This document shows positions 63,683-64,000 of a stretch of DNA of 64,000 bases, one piece after another. The notes under the pieces are model-generated. The model searched no databases. It saw nothing but the letters and a program-made list of their open reading frames with translations, and was not told the DNA's origin. A program made the position numbers and the translations under genes. Within the stretch, counting starts at the first letter, position 1. Each line of letters begins with the position of its first letter. Location of the stretch: the NCBI GenBank assembly GCA_902780235.1, contig CACZEL010000022.1, positions 1 to 64,000 on the forward strand. The letters are read 5' to 3'. Source of the DNA: an uncultured Bacteroidales bacterium (lineage in GTDB: Bacteria > Bacteroidota > Bacteroidia > Bacteroidales > Paludibacteraceae).

Positions 63683-64000
63683 ATGAAGAAAATCATCGCC
63701 CTCTGCGGCATTCTCATCGCCTTATGCGCGTGTTCCCGCAATGAGTACCTCCAACTGGCGCGTAACATCGCCGACAGCGAGATGCGTCACAACCCCGACT
63801 TATGGACCTGCGACGGTGCACCCAAACCCAAATGGGAGTACACCCCTACCCTCATGGCGCGGGCTTTCCTCGAACTCTATGCCGACACGAAGGACACCGT
63901 TTATCTCAATCATGTGCAGCGCTTTGCCGATCAGTTTATCGGCGAAGACGGGTCTATTCTGACCTACAAGCAGAGCCTCTATAACATGGATCGTATTCAG
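63683..64000 (+). CDS. GH88/GH105-like unsaturated glycuronyl/rhamnogalacturonyl hydrolase lipoprotein (cut by window end)
   Basis: This is the only plus-strand protein gene. The visible 106 residues start with a lipoprotein signal (ILIALCAC, lipobox Cys). They continue SEMRHNPDLWTCDGAPKPKW, then EYTPTLMARAFLELYADT and a GEDGSILTYKQSLYNMDRIQ block. The W-x-x-DG...KPKWEYTxGL-like opening and the YNMDRI block are typical of GH88/GH105 (alpha/alpha)6 enzymes that remove unsaturated uronic acids made by polysaccharide lyases. The catalytic Asp residues lie beyond the window. An ATG two codons earlier (63677) is an alternative start. Confidence 0.78.
   Translation, partial: MKKIIALCGILIALCACSRNEYLQLARNIADSEMRHNPDLWTCDGAPKPKWEYTPTLMARAFLELYADTKDTVYLNHVQRFADQFIGEDGSILTYKQSLYNMDRIQ

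Overview
The window looks like chromosomal DNA from an uncultured or little-studied member of the Bacteroidales (Bacteroidota), of the gut type. The evidence is a SusC/SusD pair with its own ECF sigma factor and FecR-type anti-sigma gene, promoters of the form TTG-N20-TAnnTTTG, lipoproteins and T9SS-like C-terminal tails, and the gene order xerC-tRNAs-tuf-tRNA-Trp-secE-nusG-rplK-rplA-rplJ-rplL-rpoB-rpoC. All protein genes are on the minus strand except the last, cut one. Features were read by eye from the sequence and its translations; no database search was run.

Layout. 1-99: probable end of an insertion element. 87-1605: a damaged ROK sugar kinase, tatC and tatA. 1632-7730: a double-domain esterase, a GlpT-type transporter, a NagB-like/LmbE fusion, the wreck of a second GlpT-type gene and a glycerophosphodiesterase. 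7736-29105: a large polysaccharide-utilisation-type locus, read right to left: ECF sigma factor, anti-sigma gene split by a 38-bp duplication, two right-handed beta-helix proteins with a 48-residue peptide between them, a lipoprotein, SusC, SusD, another beta-helix protein, a HAD phosphatase, a nuclease-fold/beta-helix fusion, two small lipoproteins, a GH65 enzyme, and an NAD-dependent Gfo/Idh/MocA protein. 29162-29460: a structured non-coding RNA candidate. 29562-30969: a RAYT (HUH Y1 transposase) gene flanked on both sides by REP-like hairpins. 31101-44453: the RNA polymerase/ribosomal protein/EF-Tu locus. 44553-46806: xerC and two deoxynucleoside kinases. 46881-55030: three secreted GH13 alpha-amylases with different accessory modules. 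55262-63499: TrmO, tRNA-Phe, a TamB protein fused to an Omp85 barrel, an outer-membrane protein, a CPA2 antiporter and a lipoprotein. 63683-64000: start of a GH88/105-like lipoprotein on the plus strand.

How it works together (inference). The sigma/anti-sigma pair, the SusC with an N-terminal STN signalling domain and SusD should form a trans-envelope induction circuit for a glycan whose breakdown uses the beta-helix proteins and GH65. The three amylases form a separate starch or glycogen module. The amylases and three of the four beta-helix proteins share a short C-terminal tail that probably directs export or surface attachment.

The most unusual points are: (1) the REP/RAYT unit, including a compensatory base change in one hairpin; (2) the single-chain TamB-Omp85 fusion; (3) the 38-bp duplication that splits the anti-sigma factor; (4) heptanucleotide tandem arrays at eleven sites, both between and inside genes; (5) a signal peptide encoded out of frame over the C-terminal tail of the preceding amylase; and (6) several lesions (ROK kinase, second transporter, tRNA-Gly) that suggest active gene loss, or assembly error that should be excluded.
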